Made by a program: the position numbers and the translations under genes. Of a DNA stretch of 64,000 nucleotides, positions 8,550-16,244 are shown one piece after another (positions within the stretch are counted from its first letter, which is position 1; every line of letters begins with the position of its first letter). The stretch is from Bacillota bacterium (GTDB taxonomy: Bacteria > Bacillota > Clostridia > Christensenellales > SZUA-584). The notes beneath the pieces are model-generated. The model was not told the origin of the DNA, made no database searches, and saw only the letters and a program-made list of their open reading frames with translations. The stretch is from positions 310,001 through 374,000 of the forward strand of contig JAEYKW010000015.1 in NCBI GenBank assembly GCA_023408075.1, read 5' to 3'.

Positions 8550-8619
8550 AAAGCCTTGTCTTTTGGCAAGGCTTTGACCGTACACAAATAAGCATACCTT
8601 GCCGGGCTCTCTGGACCGG
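8550..8619 (-). promoter_or_regulatory. PyrR-dependent attenuator in the uraA leader
   Basis: On the minus strand the leader contains GGTCCAGAGAGCCC (within 8603-8617), a close match to the PyrR RNA-binding loop (consensus around UCCAGAGAG). GGCAAGG (8597-8603) can pair with CCTTGCC (8565-8571) to form an antiterminator. The alternative is a terminator: AAAGCCTTG (8567-8575) with CAAGGCTTT (8550-8557 region), then TTTTTT. PyrR with UMP would stabilise the binding loop and allow termination when pyrimidines are plentiful. The match is read from sequence; PyrR itself is not in the window. Confidence 0.85.
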
Positions 8620-8643
8620 ATTAAAGGGTCTTCCGTTTTTTTT

Positions 8644-8672
8644 AAAATAACACAAGCTATTGTGGTTGTCCA
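8644..8672 (-). promoter_or_regulatory. Promoter of the uraA leader
   Basis: TGGACA (8667-8672), 17 nt and TATTTT (8644-8649) on the minus strand place the transcription start just upstream of the PyrR-binding element. Confidence 0.55.
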
Positions 8673-8732
8673 GCGATTTCGGCCCGAAATATAAAATTTC
8701 TTGGCGGAAAATGAATGTTGGGAAGCCCGGTT

Positions 8733-8760
8733 TTGTATCGTACCAATAAGGTGCTATAAT
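8733..8760 (+). promoter_or_regulatory. Extended -10 promoter of tam
   Basis: TTGTAT (8733-8738), 16 nt, then TGCTATAAT with the -10 hexamer at 8755-8760. Confidence 0.6.
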
Positions 8761-8814
8761 AGCCTTAAAATGTGATTCTTTACCGAATTTTTTCACGGAT
8801 AAACAGAGGTAAGC

Positions 8815-9588
8815 ATGAGCGACTGGAAACCGGAATTGTATTTAAAATTTGAAAAGCAGCGCACGCAGCCCGCTGTCGATCTCGCGGCGCGCATCGGCCT
8901 CATAGCGCCAAAGCGCATTATCGATATCGGCTGCGGCCCCGGCAACAGCACCGCCGTGCTCAAAAGCTGCTGGCCGGATGCGGATATCACGGGGCTCGAC
9001 AGCTCCCCCGCGATGATCGCGCAGGCAAAGGAGACCGAGAGTGCCGTCACATGGGTGTGCGCGGATGCCTCGGGCAGCCTTGGCGCTTTGGGGCGGTTCG
9101 ACATCGTGTTCTCCAACGCGGCGATACAGTGGATGCCAGATCACGAGGCGCTGCTGCCCAAACTGTTTTCGCTGCTGGAAAGCGGCGGCACGTTTGCCGT
9201 GCAGGTGCCGCATACCGCGCACATGCCGATTCACACCGCGCTGCAAGCCCTCGTGAAAGACGGCGTATGGCACAAACAGCTGGAGGCCGTCACCACGCAT
9301 TCCACATATCCCGCACCGTATTATTACGACATTCTGAGCACGCTCACGGCTGATATAGACCTTTGGGAGACGCACTACCATCATGTCATGGAGAGCCACA
9401 ACGCGCTCGTGCAGTGGTACAGCAGCACAGGGCTGCGGCCTTACCTCAATGCGCTGAAAAATGAAGATGAGAGAGCCGCTTTCCTCGCCGATTTCGAAGC
9501 CGCGCTCAGGGATGCTTATCCGGCGCAGAGCGACGATAATGTGCTTTTCCCGTTCGTGCGCATTTTCTTCATCGCGCAGAAAGTGTAA
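8815..9588 (+). CDS. tam: Trans-aconitate 2-methyltransferase
   Basis: This 257-residue cytoplasmic SAM-dependent methyltransferase esterifies trans-aconitate, the inhibitory isomer of the citric acid cycle intermediate. The diagnostic start W-P-LYLKFE--RT-PA-DL, the SAM motif DIGCGPGNST and the LDSSPAMI motif all match Tam. Length is normal for the family. It has its own extended -10 promoter and is transcribed away from uraA. Confidence 0.88.
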   Translation: MSDWKPELYLKFEKQRTQPAVDLAARIGLIAPKRIIDIGCGPGNSTAVLKSCWPDADITGLDSSPAMIAQAKETESAVTWVCADASGSLGALGRFDIVFSNAAIQWMPDHEALLPKLFSLLESGGTFAVQVPHTAHMPIHTALQALVKDGVWHKQLEAVTTHSTYPAPYYYDILSTLTADIDLWETHYHHVMESHNALVQWYSSTGLRPYLNALKNEDERAAFLADFEAALRDAYPAQSDDNVLFPFVRIFFIAQKV

Positions 9589-9633
9589 TAAGTCTTAGTC
9601 ACCTCACACCATTCCATCCTCTTAGCCTGAAAA

Positions 9634-9700
9634 AACGAGGTCAGCCCAAAGCTCCCTCAAGAGGGAGTTTTGGCCGCAGGCGACTGAGGGAGGCTTTAGT
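9634..9700. repeat. Copy 1 of a palindromic intergenic repeat
   Basis: The sequence AAGCTCCCTC-AAGAGGGAG followed by a short arm and GCGACTGAGGGAG is closely matched at 12005-12052. Both copies are intergenic and contain inverted CTCCCTC/GAGGGAG arms, so they look like members of a dispersed REP- or MITE-like family. Confidence 0.55.
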
Positions 9701-9732
9701 GCAGGTTTTTATTGTGTGATCGGAGCAAAACG

Positions 9733-9746
9733 CGCCCAACTGGGCG
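9733..9746 (-). terminator. Terminator of flavodoxin gene
   Basis: CGCCC-AGTT-GGGCG followed on the minus strand by CGTTTTG, 25 bp past the stop of 9771-10223. Confidence 0.45.
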
Positions 9747-9770
9747 ATGAATACAGAATATCTGACGGCA

Positions 9771-10223
9771 CTATGTCGGCATAACCTGCTGCTCGCAGAA
9801 CTTAACCGCGCCGCTGATTTCTTCCTCCGTAGGATGGCCTTTCGCAATGCCGCCTATCAGCTTGAACGGGCCAAAAGTATCGTAACCCTTGCAGTGATAC
9901 ACGCCCAGCACGGTTGACCCCGCCGCCTCCAGCTTTGATGTGAACGCCGCCGCGTACTTCGCGCTGCCGCTGCCGCTGGTGTAAATCACAAACGCTTTCT
10001 TCCCGCGCAGCCTTGCGCTGTCCGCCAGCGATACAAGCGAGGAATGAAACCCCGACATGTAGATGCCTGACGCGAAGCCGATCACATCAAAGCCTGAGAA
10101 ATCCATCCCCGCAGCTTCCTCCGCCTTCACAAGCTCAACCGCGTGCGCCGCCGCAATCGCCTCCACCACCTTTTTCGTGTTGCCGTGGTGCTCCGAATGA
10201 TAGATAATCGCTGTTTTTGACAT
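9771..10223 (-). CDS. Flavodoxin-domain protein
   Basis: This 150-residue protein begins with the FMN-phosphate loop IYHSEHHGNTKKVVEAI, followed by the FASGIYMSGFHSS and YTSGSGS loops of the flavodoxin fold. It probably transfers electrons or reduces small substrates in the cytoplasm. ATG 10223 follows an AGAAGG site; the longer frame runs back into the tetR gene. It lies 64 bp downstream of tetR on the same strand, so it is probably controlled by that repressor. Confidence 0.82.
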   Translation of the reverse strand: MSKTAIIYHSEHHGNTKKVVEAIAAAHAVELVKAEEAAGMDFSGFDVIGFASGIYMSGFHSSLVSLADSARLRGKKAFVIYTSGSGSAKYAAAFTSKLEAAGSTVLGVYHCKGYDTFGPFKLIGGIAKGHPTEEEISGAVKFCEQQVMPT

Positions 10224-10287
10224 GGATAAAAACCTTCTTTCTAACATATTCAATCTGTTTACGGGCACGGTGAGCCATAAGCGTTTT

Positions 10288-10929
10288 TTATGCCTCACCA
10301 GCCTTAATCGCTCTTAAAAGCATGACGAAGCTGTCATGCAAGAACTCCTCCCGTGTGATTCCCTGCTTGCTGTACAGATACATTTCTTTTTGCTGCGCCA
10401 TTTTGATAATCCCGCACAGGCTGGCCCACAGCATAAATATGGTGGGAACAGGGTTAATATCACCGCGAAATATACGGGCCTCCACGCCCCGCCGTAGCAG
10501 CGCCGATATCGCCTCGTTGATCTCTTCGCCGACCACGTAAATATCGCGCAGCACGGGGTACTGCTCAAAATCTGCCTCGCCCACGCCGATCTCGCCCTGT
10601 ATGCTGTCAAAGTACAGCGGATACTCACGCTGAAAACCGGCCAGCTCGCCGCAGACGGCATAAAATGCCGTTTCAACATCTTCATGCGCATCCAAGGCCG
10701 ACCGGAACCTGTCTCTGAGCAGCTCCATGCTCTCGCGCACAATATAAAAATAAATCTCATCCTTGCTTTTGAAGTAAACATAGATGGTCGATTTGCTGTA
10801 TTCCGCCCTTTTGGCGATATCGTCCATCGTCGTCTGCGCCACGCCGTTCTCCTCAAACAATGCTTTGGCGGCTTCCAATATGTTGCCTCGGTTAAACGCT
10901 GTCAGCCTGTCGCGCTTGCACTTTGCCAT
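10288..10929 (-). CDS. TetR/AcrR family regulator
   Basis: This 213-residue protein has an N-terminal helix-turn-helix of the TetR type (ILEAAKALFEENGVAQTTMDDIAKRAEYSKSTIY interrupted over residues 17-50) and a helical ligand-binding part. It precedes a flavodoxin gene in the same direction, and a divergent FMN-reductase-like gene starts 186 bp upstream; either may be its target. Its promoter is at 10965-10994. The inducer is unknown. Confidence 0.85.
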   Translation of the reverse strand: MAKCKRDRLTAFNRGNILEAAKALFEENGVAQTTMDDIAKRAEYSKSTIYVYFKSKDEIYFYIVRESMELLRDRFRSALDAHEDVETAFYAVCGELAGFQREYPLYFDSIQGEIGVGEADFEQYPVLRDIYVVGEEINEAISALLRRGVEARIFRGDINPVPTIFMLWASLCGIIKMAQQKEMYLYSKQGITREEFLHDSFVMLLRAIKAGEA

Positions 10930-10964
10930 ATCACTTCTCCGAATTCCGTACTTTTGTTATTTTT

Positions 10965-10994
10965 ATCGTACTCATAGTTCGACGTTTTGTCAAG
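10965..10994 (-). promoter_or_regulatory. Promoter of tetR-flavodoxin genes
   Basis: TTGACA (10989-10994), 18 nt and TACGAT (10965-10970) on the minus strand. The stretch also holds a direct repeat of CGTAC, at 10947 and 10967. Confidence 0.5.
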
Positions 10995-11051
10995 GAAAAT
11001 TATCCATTTTTAGTTGACAGCTATTCCTGCGTTTTCTTTCTCAATAAACTA

Positions 11052-11082
11052 TTGACATCCGCAGGAGCGGGGTGTTTATACT
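11052..11082 (+). promoter_or_regulatory. Promoter with 19-nt spacer before FMN reductase gene
   Basis: TTGACA (11052-11057) and TATACT (11077-11082) are separated by 19 nt. The spacer centre contains a CCGC-AGGA-GCGG dyad. The long spacer recalls MerR-type activated promoters, but no MerR gene is adjacent. Confidence 0.5.
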
Positions 11083-11114
11083 GTTATCAAATCAGGAAAG
11101 TGAGAGAACCCATT

Positions 11115-11741
11115 ATGAAAGTGATTGCGATAAACGGCAGCCCCAGAAAGAACGGCAACACAGGCATGGCACTGAATGTCATGGCGGAGGAACTTAAGCG
11201 GCACGGCATTGAGGTGGAAACGGTGCAGATCGGTCACCTCGATATCCACGGCTGTATCGGTTGCGGCTATTGCTGGACGTCCGAGCAGAACCAATGTGTT
11301 TTTATTAAGGATATCGTCAACGAAACAGCCGCAAAAATGCGCGAGGCCGACGGCTTTATACTCGGCTCACCGACTTATTATGCGGGCATTGCGGGCACAA
11401 TGAAATCCTTTTTAGACAGGGTGTTTTATTCAAGCTCGGGCTATTTCAAATACAAGGTGGCAACATCCATATCCGTGGTGCGGCGCGCGGGCGGTGTGGA
11501 TGTGGTACATCAGCTTAACAACTATCTGAATCTCGCAGAAACCGTGCTGCCGCCGTCGCAGTACTGGACAATCGGCTATGGCTTGGAGGAAGGCGAGGTG
11601 CTGCAGGACGGAGAAGGTGTGCAAACGCTGCGCAAAAACGCGCGGGCCATGGCATGGCTGTTAAAGCTGATCGAAGCGGGAAAAGAAACGGTCCCCTTCC
11701 CGGAGGATGAGGACCGCGTCATGACCCATTTTATCCGGTAA
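11115..11741 (+). CDS. Flavodoxin-family NAD(P)H-dependent FMN reductase
   Basis: This 208-residue protein has the start MKVIAINGSPRKNGNT that binds FMN phosphate, a CIGCGYC motif (about residues 50-56) seen in iron-sulfur-flavoprotein-like reductases, and the GSPTYYAGIAGTMKSFLDR loop. It is a likely cytoplasmic flavin oxidoreductase. The cysteine cluster could bind a metal or Fe-S centre, but one cannot be confirmed from sequence. It is divergent from the tetR gene and is followed by a strong terminator. Confidence 0.82.
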   Translation: MKVIAINGSPRKNGNTGMALNVMAEELKRHGIEVETVQIGHLDIHGCIGCGYCWTSEQNQCVFIKDIVNETAAKMREADGFILGSPTYYAGIAGTMKSFLDRVFYSSSGYFKYKVATSISVVRRAGGVDVVHQLNNYLNLAETVLPPSQYWTIGYGLEEGEVLQDGEGVQTLRKNARAMAWLLKLIEAGKETVPFPEDEDRVMTHFIR

Positions 11742-11768
11742 ACCCACAAACAAATTGAAGCGAAAAAG

Positions 11769-11806
11769 CGCCGCCGGAAGAGAAGCCTCTGTCCGGCGGC
11801 GTTTTC
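11769..11806 (+). terminator. Terminator of the FMN reductase gene
   Basis: A 10-bp stem CGCCGCCGGA (11769-11778) with TCCGGCGGCG (11792-11801) followed by TTTT. Confidence 0.8.
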
Positions 11807-11860
11807 ATGTCCGTTCTATTTTGTATGTCTGCTGCACCAGCTATACCCTATCGCCGTGTG

Positions 11861-12175
11861 AGACGACTGAGGAAGCGTTGAGCACAAACCTTTTGCCACC
11901 ATCGAACGTCAGTGATGCCGCGCCCTACAGGGTAAGCACCTATTTAATGCCGCAGATAGCGCTGTTTTTTGTTTCATTCACTAAGCTTGCAATAATCTGC
12001 GTCCCCAAGCTCCCTCGCGAGGGAGCTGTCGCCGCCGGGCGACTGAGGGAGTATTGAGCACAGACCTTTTGCCACCATCGGCGCGTCAGTGATACAGGGC
12101 AAGCACATCTATTAAATACTCGATCGTCAGTAATGCCGCGCCCTACAGGGCAAGCACCCGTATTTAATACTCGAT
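11861..12175. repeat. Degenerate repeat cluster between FMN reductase and rubrerythrin
   Basis: No gene is seen from 11742 to 12163. The stretch holds three copies of a unit of about 40 bp (CGTCAGTGATGCCGCGCCC...GGGCAAGCAC...ATTTAAT): 11907-11948, 12084-12124 (shortened) and 12125-12174. A longer unit starting GACTGAGG and running through TTGAGCACA is present at 11867 and 12040. The last copy overlaps the 3' end of the rubrerythrin gene. A second copy of the palindromic repeat of 9634-9700 lies at 12005-12052. Confidence 0.65.
12005..12052. repeat. Copy 2 of the palindromic intergenic repeat
   Basis: AAGCTCCCTC-GCGAGGGAGCTGTCGCC and GGGCGACTGAGGGAG form nested inverted repeats and match the element at 9634-9700. 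Confidence 0.6.
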
Positions 12176-12658
12176 GAACTTAGCACCCGGCACACCGCAG
12201 ATCGGGCAGCTGTTGGGCCGCGCCTTTTCAATGTTGCCGCAAACGGGGCAAAGATAGTAGAAAACCTCCTGCGAGTCCTCCATGCTCTGCAGCGCCTCGG
12301 CGTAAAGCCTTGCATGCACCTCCTCGGCCTTCATCGCCAGCATAAACGTGCGTACCGCCGCACTGTTGCCCTCTTCCTCGGCGGCCTTCACAAAGTCGGG
12401 GTACATATCCTTATACTCGTGCGTCTCACCCGCCACCGCATCCTTCAAATTCGCAGCCGTATCGCCTATTTTGCCGGCCACCTCGAAATGCTTGAGCGCG
12501 TGAAGCGTCTCCGCATCCGAAGCCGCGCGGAACAGCTTCGCAGCATTATGCTTGCCTTCCTTTTCGGCCTGCTTCGCATACGCCGTATATTTCCTGTTCG
12601 CCTGCGATTCTCCCGCAAAGGCTTCCATCAAATTGCCGCTTGTCTTGCTTTCGCTCAT
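12164..12658 (-). CDS. rbr: Rubrerythrin
   Basis: This 164-residue peroxide-scavenging diiron protein has an N-terminal ferritin-like four-helix domain with the iron ligands in AFAGESQA and AETLHALKH, and ETHEY and AEEVHARLY in the second half. A C-terminal rubredoxin-like domain has CPVCG...CPICG. It reduces H2O2 to water in the anaerobe cytoplasm. It has a normal length and an AGGAGGAGA ribosome site. The last codons are duplicated in the downstream repeats. Confidence 0.93.
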   Translation of the reverse strand: MSESKTSGNLMEAFAGESQANRKYTAYAKQAEKEGKHNAAKLFRAASDAETLHALKHFEVAGKIGDTAANLKDAVAGETHEYKDMYPDFVKAAEEEGNSAAVRTFMLAMKAEEVHARLYAEALQSMEDSQEVFYYLCPVCGNIEKARPNSCPICGVPGAKFIEY

Positions 12659-12831
12659 AAAATTCTCCTCCTGTTGTGTTTGTTGAGTATGTATTCACCA
12701 TACGATGCCCGTAACCCTTCTTTACCAATGAGTGTTCACAAAAAGCTAAAAAATATGATAAAACAAATAAGCCCAAGCGGCATTGACTAAAATGCGTTGA
12801 GCGCCTTGAAGAAAAAAATGTTATAATCGGA

Positions 12832-13074
12832 TTATTCGTCCTCAAATACGGACTCATTCATCACATCGTAGTCCAGCAGCTCCGACACGGTCATATCAAG
12901 CCCCACCGCAATACGGTGAAGCGTTCGTAATGTGGGGTTTTGGGTGTGCCCTTTTGCTATATTTTCAAGTGTCGATTGTCTTAAACCCGAAAGAGAGGCC
13001 AGCCTGTTCAGCGTGAGTCTTCTCTCACTGCATATACTAATGATGCGTTCGGCAACCGCTTCTGCATACGTCAT
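12832..13074 (-). CDS. XRE-family helix-turn-helix protein
   Basis: This 80-residue protein is almost entirely one Cro/CI-type DNA-binding domain (RRLTLNRLASLSGLRQSTLENI, residues about 18-39 as helices 2-3) with no sensor domain. ATG 13074 is preferred because GAGGTG lies 6 nt upstream; a longer frame to 13122 lacks a ribosome site. The target is unknown. Confidence 0.75.
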   Translation of the reverse strand: MTYAEAVAERIISICSERRLTLNRLASLSGLRQSTLENIAKGHTQNPTLRTLHRIAVGLDMTVSELLDYDVMNESVFEDE

Positions 13075-13157
13075 TGATGTCACCTCAAATAAATCGCGGT
13101 AGTAATTCTTTAATTGTATCATAGCAAAATAAATGTCATGTGATTACCCCTTTGCGG

Positions 13158-13186
13158 TTGACAATTTGCATATTTAACTATATATT
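13158..13186 (+). promoter_or_regulatory. Promoter of the Spo0E-like gene
   Basis: TTGACA (13158-13163), 17 nt and TATATT (13181-13186), about 35 bp upstream of the start codon. Confidence 0.65.
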
Positions 13187-13221
13187 GGTGAAAGTATGTA
13201 ATCTTAGCAATGGAGTCAGTG

Positions 13222-13395
13222 ATGGAAATCAATTCGCAAAGCGTTATACAAACGGAAAGAGAAAAGCTCAATCGGATGATCGACGACACGATGAAAAATC
13301 AAATCCCTTTATCGAAGAATAAAGATATACAACAACAGGGAAAATTTTTGGAACAACTCATTGAGCAGTCGAACAGACCAAGTGAGTCCCGCTGA
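13222..13395 (+). CDS. Spo0E-like aspartyl-phosphatase family small protein
   Basis: This 57-residue protein forms a helical hairpin: REKLNRMIDD, a short loop, then KDIQQQGKFLEQLIEQ. The spacing matches the Spo0E family, which dephosphorylates Spo0A~P and delays sporulation, but the catalytic SQELD box is altered to QGKFLEQ here. It could be a non-catalytic relative or only a look-alike. ATG 13222 is chosen for its GGAG site 6 nt away. A consensus SigA promoter lies upstream. Confidence 0.5.
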   Translation: MEINSQSVIQTEREKLNRMIDDTMKNQIPLSKNKDIQQQGKFLEQLIEQSNRPSESR

Positions 13396-13438
13396 CACGG
13401 GGCAATAAACGTCCAATTTGCTGCATATCATCTGCCGC

Positions 13439-14968
13439 TTAATTTTTGTGACCCACTATCTCCTTTGTGACGCGGGGAATGTGCCCCAGCGTATCAAGCG
13501 CCGTCATCGAAAGCTCGCCGAGCTCCTCGGCTGCGGCTTCTCCCGCTTTGCCGCAGATATACGCACCTGCCACAGCCGCTTCAAACGCGGTCTTTCCGCC
13601 TTCGCGCCCACCGCACATCAGCCCGCCGATCACACCCGTCAGCGTATCGCCGCTGCCACCGCGCGCCATACCGGGTGATCCCGCCGTCACAAACACCGTA
13701 CGCTCTCCGTCCGTGACGATTGTCGTCGCGCCCTTGAGCAGCAGCACGATGCCGTAGGTGCGGGCAAAATCCTGCGCAAGCCTAAGCGAATCGCTCTGTA
13801 TCTGTTCCACCGAAGCACCGCACAGCCGCGAAAACTCCCTGACATGCGGCGTCAGCACGATGTCGCCTTTTTTCTCGTTCAACAGCGCCGTATCCTGCGC
13901 AATCAGATTGAGCGCGTCCGCATCAAACACCTTGCGGATATCATGATGCGTCACGAGATAGCGCACCGCCGCCATCGCGCCGCTGCTTGTGGAGAGGCCC
14001 GGCCCCGCCGCGAGCGCCGTTTTGCCCGCCATCAGTTTATCCAACCCATTCAAACAGTTCTCCGAGAGGCTTCCCGAAAAATCGTCGAGCGCGAACGTCG
14101 TGCTTTCGGGGTTTTCGGCTTCAAATACACTTTGAAGGCAGGCCGGCACACTTGCCGTCACCAGCCCCGCACCCGCGCGCAGTGCAGCGCCCACGCACAT
14201 CAATCCCGCGCCCGCCATGCCTTGGCTGCCAACAACACACGCAAGCCGCCCGAAGCTGCCCTTATTCGTATCTGCCCGTCGAGGCTGCAGCGTCACCTGA
14301 TCTGCCCAACCCATAAACCCGTTCGTGAACCCCTGCATCACGCCGATTTCCTTCACGGTGAGCCTGCCCGTATGCGCGCGCCCCGGAAAAAGCAGGTGCC
14401 CCGGCTTGGCGCACTGAAACGTCACCGTTTCGTCGGCGTTCACGGCAACGCCGCGCACCGCGCCCGTGTCCGCGTCGATGCCCGACGCGATATCGCAAGC
14501 GACGACATACGCGCCGCTTTGGTTGATCAGTTCGATTACAGAAGCGTAAAGGCCCGTCACGTCGCGCGAGAGCCCGCCACCGAAAACCGCGTCGATAATC
14601 ACGCCGCCCGCCATATTCGCAAGATGTGCCTTGGCCGATTCTTCATCTTGAATCTCTATAATTCGCTGGCCAAAAAAAGCCGCATTGGCCGCCGCATCTC
14701 CTTTGAGCGCCTCCGCTTTGCCGATAAGGCACACTGTGACGGCATATCCCTTGGCCTCAAGCTGCCTTGCCGCCGCAAAGCCGTCGCCGCCGTTGTTGCC
14801 CGCGCCGCAGACCGCCACGATTTTTGTTTGCGCGCCAAAGCGCCCGGATATCACCGACGTGATGCCGAAGGCCGCGTTTTCCATCAGCACAACGGACGGA
14901 ATTTTCCGCTGCTCGATCATATACTTATCGAGCGCCTGCATATCGTTTTTGCGCAGCACGGGTATCAT
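13439..14968 (-). CDS. nnr: Bifunctional NAD(P)HX epimerase/dehydratase
   Basis: This 509-residue protein repairs hydrated NAD(P)H. The N-terminal YjeF_N epimerase domain (about 1-210) has GAGNNGGDGFAAAR. The C-terminal ADP-dependent dehydratase of the ribokinase fold (about 225-500) has AAGPGLSTS and GSPGMARGGSGDTLTG. It overlaps acpS by 4 nt and is the last gene of the recX-birA-P1 peptidase-acpS-nnr operon. The acpS-nnr neighbourhood is common in Bacillota. Confidence 0.93.
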   Translation of the reverse strand: MIPVLRKNDMQALDKYMIEQRKIPSVVLMENAAFGITSVISGRFGAQTKIVAVCGAGNNGGDGFAAARQLEAKGYAVTVCLIGKAEALKGDAAANAAFFGQRIIEIQDEESAKAHLANMAGGVIIDAVFGGGLSRDVTGLYASVIELINQSGAYVVACDIASGIDADTGAVRGVAVNADETVTFQCAKPGHLLFPGRAHTGRLTVKEIGVMQGFTNGFMGWADQVTLQPRRADTNKGSFGRLACVVGSQGMAGAGLMCVGAALRAGAGLVTASVPACLQSVFEAENPESTTFALDDFSGSLSENCLNGLDKLMAGKTALAAGPGLSTSSGAMAAVRYLVTHHDIRKVFDADALNLIAQDTALLNEKKGDIVLTPHVREFSRLCGASVEQIQSDSLRLAQDFARTYGIVLLLKGATTIVTDGERTVFVTAGSPGMARGGSGDTLTGVIGGLMCGGREGGKTAFEAAVAGAYICGKAGEAAAEELGELSMTALDTLGHIPRVTKEIVGHKN

Positions 14969-15342
14969 TTTGCGTCTCCTTCCGCGACGGCCTGCGCCAC
15001 CGCATAACGCTCCGAATGCGAAATGGAAATGTGCATCTTTTTTACGCCCATCTCATCAGCCTTTTGCTTTGCCGCGCCTTTGAGCGCAATCACCGGCTGG
15101 CCCGACGGCGCGCGCAGCGTCTCTATATCCTTCATCGGCAGGTCGCCAAGGCCGCACCCGAGCGCCTTTAATACCGCTTCCTTGGCCGCAAACCGCCCTG
15201 CCACCGTTTCCATTCTGTATTTGCCCGCTGCAAACAGCGCAATTTCCGCATCCGAGAAAATCTTCTCAAAGAAACGCTCGTTCTTCGCGGCTTTGGCAAT
15301 GCGCTCAATTTCAACGATATCCACGCCCGTGCCGATAATCAT
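14965..15342 (-). CDS. acpS: Holo-[acyl-carrier-protein] synthase
   Basis: This 125-residue enzyme transfers phosphopantetheine from CoA to acyl carrier protein for fatty-acid synthesis. It has the N-terminal GTGVDIVEIERI motif with the Mg-binding Asp and the RFAAKEAVLKAL motif with the second metal ligand Glu. The ATG at 15342 is inside the end of the peptidase gene (4-nt overlap). The length is normal. Confidence 0.93.
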   Translation of the reverse strand: MIIGTGVDIVEIERIAKAAKNERFFEKIFSDAEIALFAAGKYRMETVAGRFAAKEAVLKALGCGLGDLPMKDIETLRAPSGQPVIALKGAAKQKADEMGVKKMHISISHSERYAVAQAVAEGDAK

Positions 15343-16244
15343 GCACCCGCCTCCGTCACCGCGTTGATTACCGCGCGCGCCGCCGCTTCCGCACCCGCCG
15401 CGAGTATCGCATTGAAATCGGCGGTTCTCTCTGCCGTGCCGAACGCGAACACCGTATCGCCGTCGAACATCGTATGCGCGGGCCGTATGCACATCGCAAT
15501 GCCGTCCTGCCCCACTGCAGCAAGCTTGTTCGCCTGCTCCTTTGTGAGCGCCGCGTTGGTGCCCACAATGCCGATCGTCGTGTTCTGCCCCGAAAAATCC
15601 ATGCCGTTGCCGCCCATCAGCACATTGCTGACGACGCCGCCCCGCATACCCGCAAGCTTTCTGCCCGTCGTATGGTCATAAATGTCGCCGAGCGCGTTCA
15701 CCGCGAACGCCGCCGCAACGATGACGCCCCCCGGCAGCACCACGGACGCCGTGCCAAAGCCGCCGCGCCCGGCCAGCGGCATGCCCGCCGCTTTGCCGAC
15801 CGTCGCGCCTGTCCCCGCACCGACGCGCCCCTGCGCGAGGCTTGCCGAAGCGTTCTCGCACGCCTGATATCCCGCGCGCGCATCCGGCCTCACCGCCGCA
15901 CTGCCCACCGCAAGATCGAACAGCACCGCCGCGGGCACGATGGGCACACGCGCCACATTCATATCAAACCCAAAGCCCTTCTCCTCGAGCCAACGCATCA
16001 CGCCGTCTGCCGCGGACAGCCCGAAAGCGCTGCCGCCCGAGAGCAGCAGAGCATGAGCCACCTGCACCGCGTTGGTGGGGCGCAACAGATCCGTTTCACG
16101 CGTGCCGGGCGCGCTGCCGCGCACGTCCACGCCCGCGACGGCGCCGCTGCCGAGCAGCACGACCGTACAGCCCGTCTGCGCATCCGCATCCGTATAATGT
16201 CCGGCGAGCACACCGTTTATATCCGTCAAGCTTCCGCTATACAT
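15339..16244 (-). CDS. P1 family (DmpA/NylC-like) peptidase
   Basis: This 301-residue protein is of the S58/P1 family (DmpA aminopeptidase, 6-aminohexanoate oligomer hydrolase). Family segments are the N-terminal LTDINGVLAGHYTD, RETDLLRPTN and SGGSAFGLSAADGVM. The likely autocleavage site is N-T in SGQNTTIGIVGTNA, which would leave an N-terminal Thr nucleophile. It is cytoplasmic with no signal. It overlaps birA by 8 nt and acpS by 4 nt. The natural substrate is unknown. Confidence 0.85.
   Translation of the reverse strand: MYSGSLTDINGVLAGHYTDADAQTGCTVVLLGSGAVAGVDVRGSAPGTRETDLLRPTNAVQVAHALLLSGGSAFGLSAADGVMRWLEEKGFGFDMNVARVPIVPAAVLFDLAVGSAAVRPDARAGYQACENASASLAQGRVGAGTGATVGKAAGMPLAGRGGFGTASVVLPGGVIVAAAFAVNALGDIYDHTTGRKLAGMRGGVVSNVLMGGNGMDFSGQNTTIGIVGTNAALTKEQANKLAAVGQDGIAMCIRPAHTMFDGDTVFAFGTAERTADFNAILAAGAEAAARAVINAVTEAGA

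Noticed and set aside
12797..12828. Plus-strand promoter-like TTGAGC...TATAAT
   Set aside because: The spacer is 19 nt and it points into the antisense of the XRE gene; no plus-strand product follows.
13844..15007. Long plus-strand open frame (387 codons) opposite nnr and acpS
   Set aside because: It is antisense to well-supported genes, rich in Arg/His/Ala from the mirrored codon bias, and has no ribosome site.
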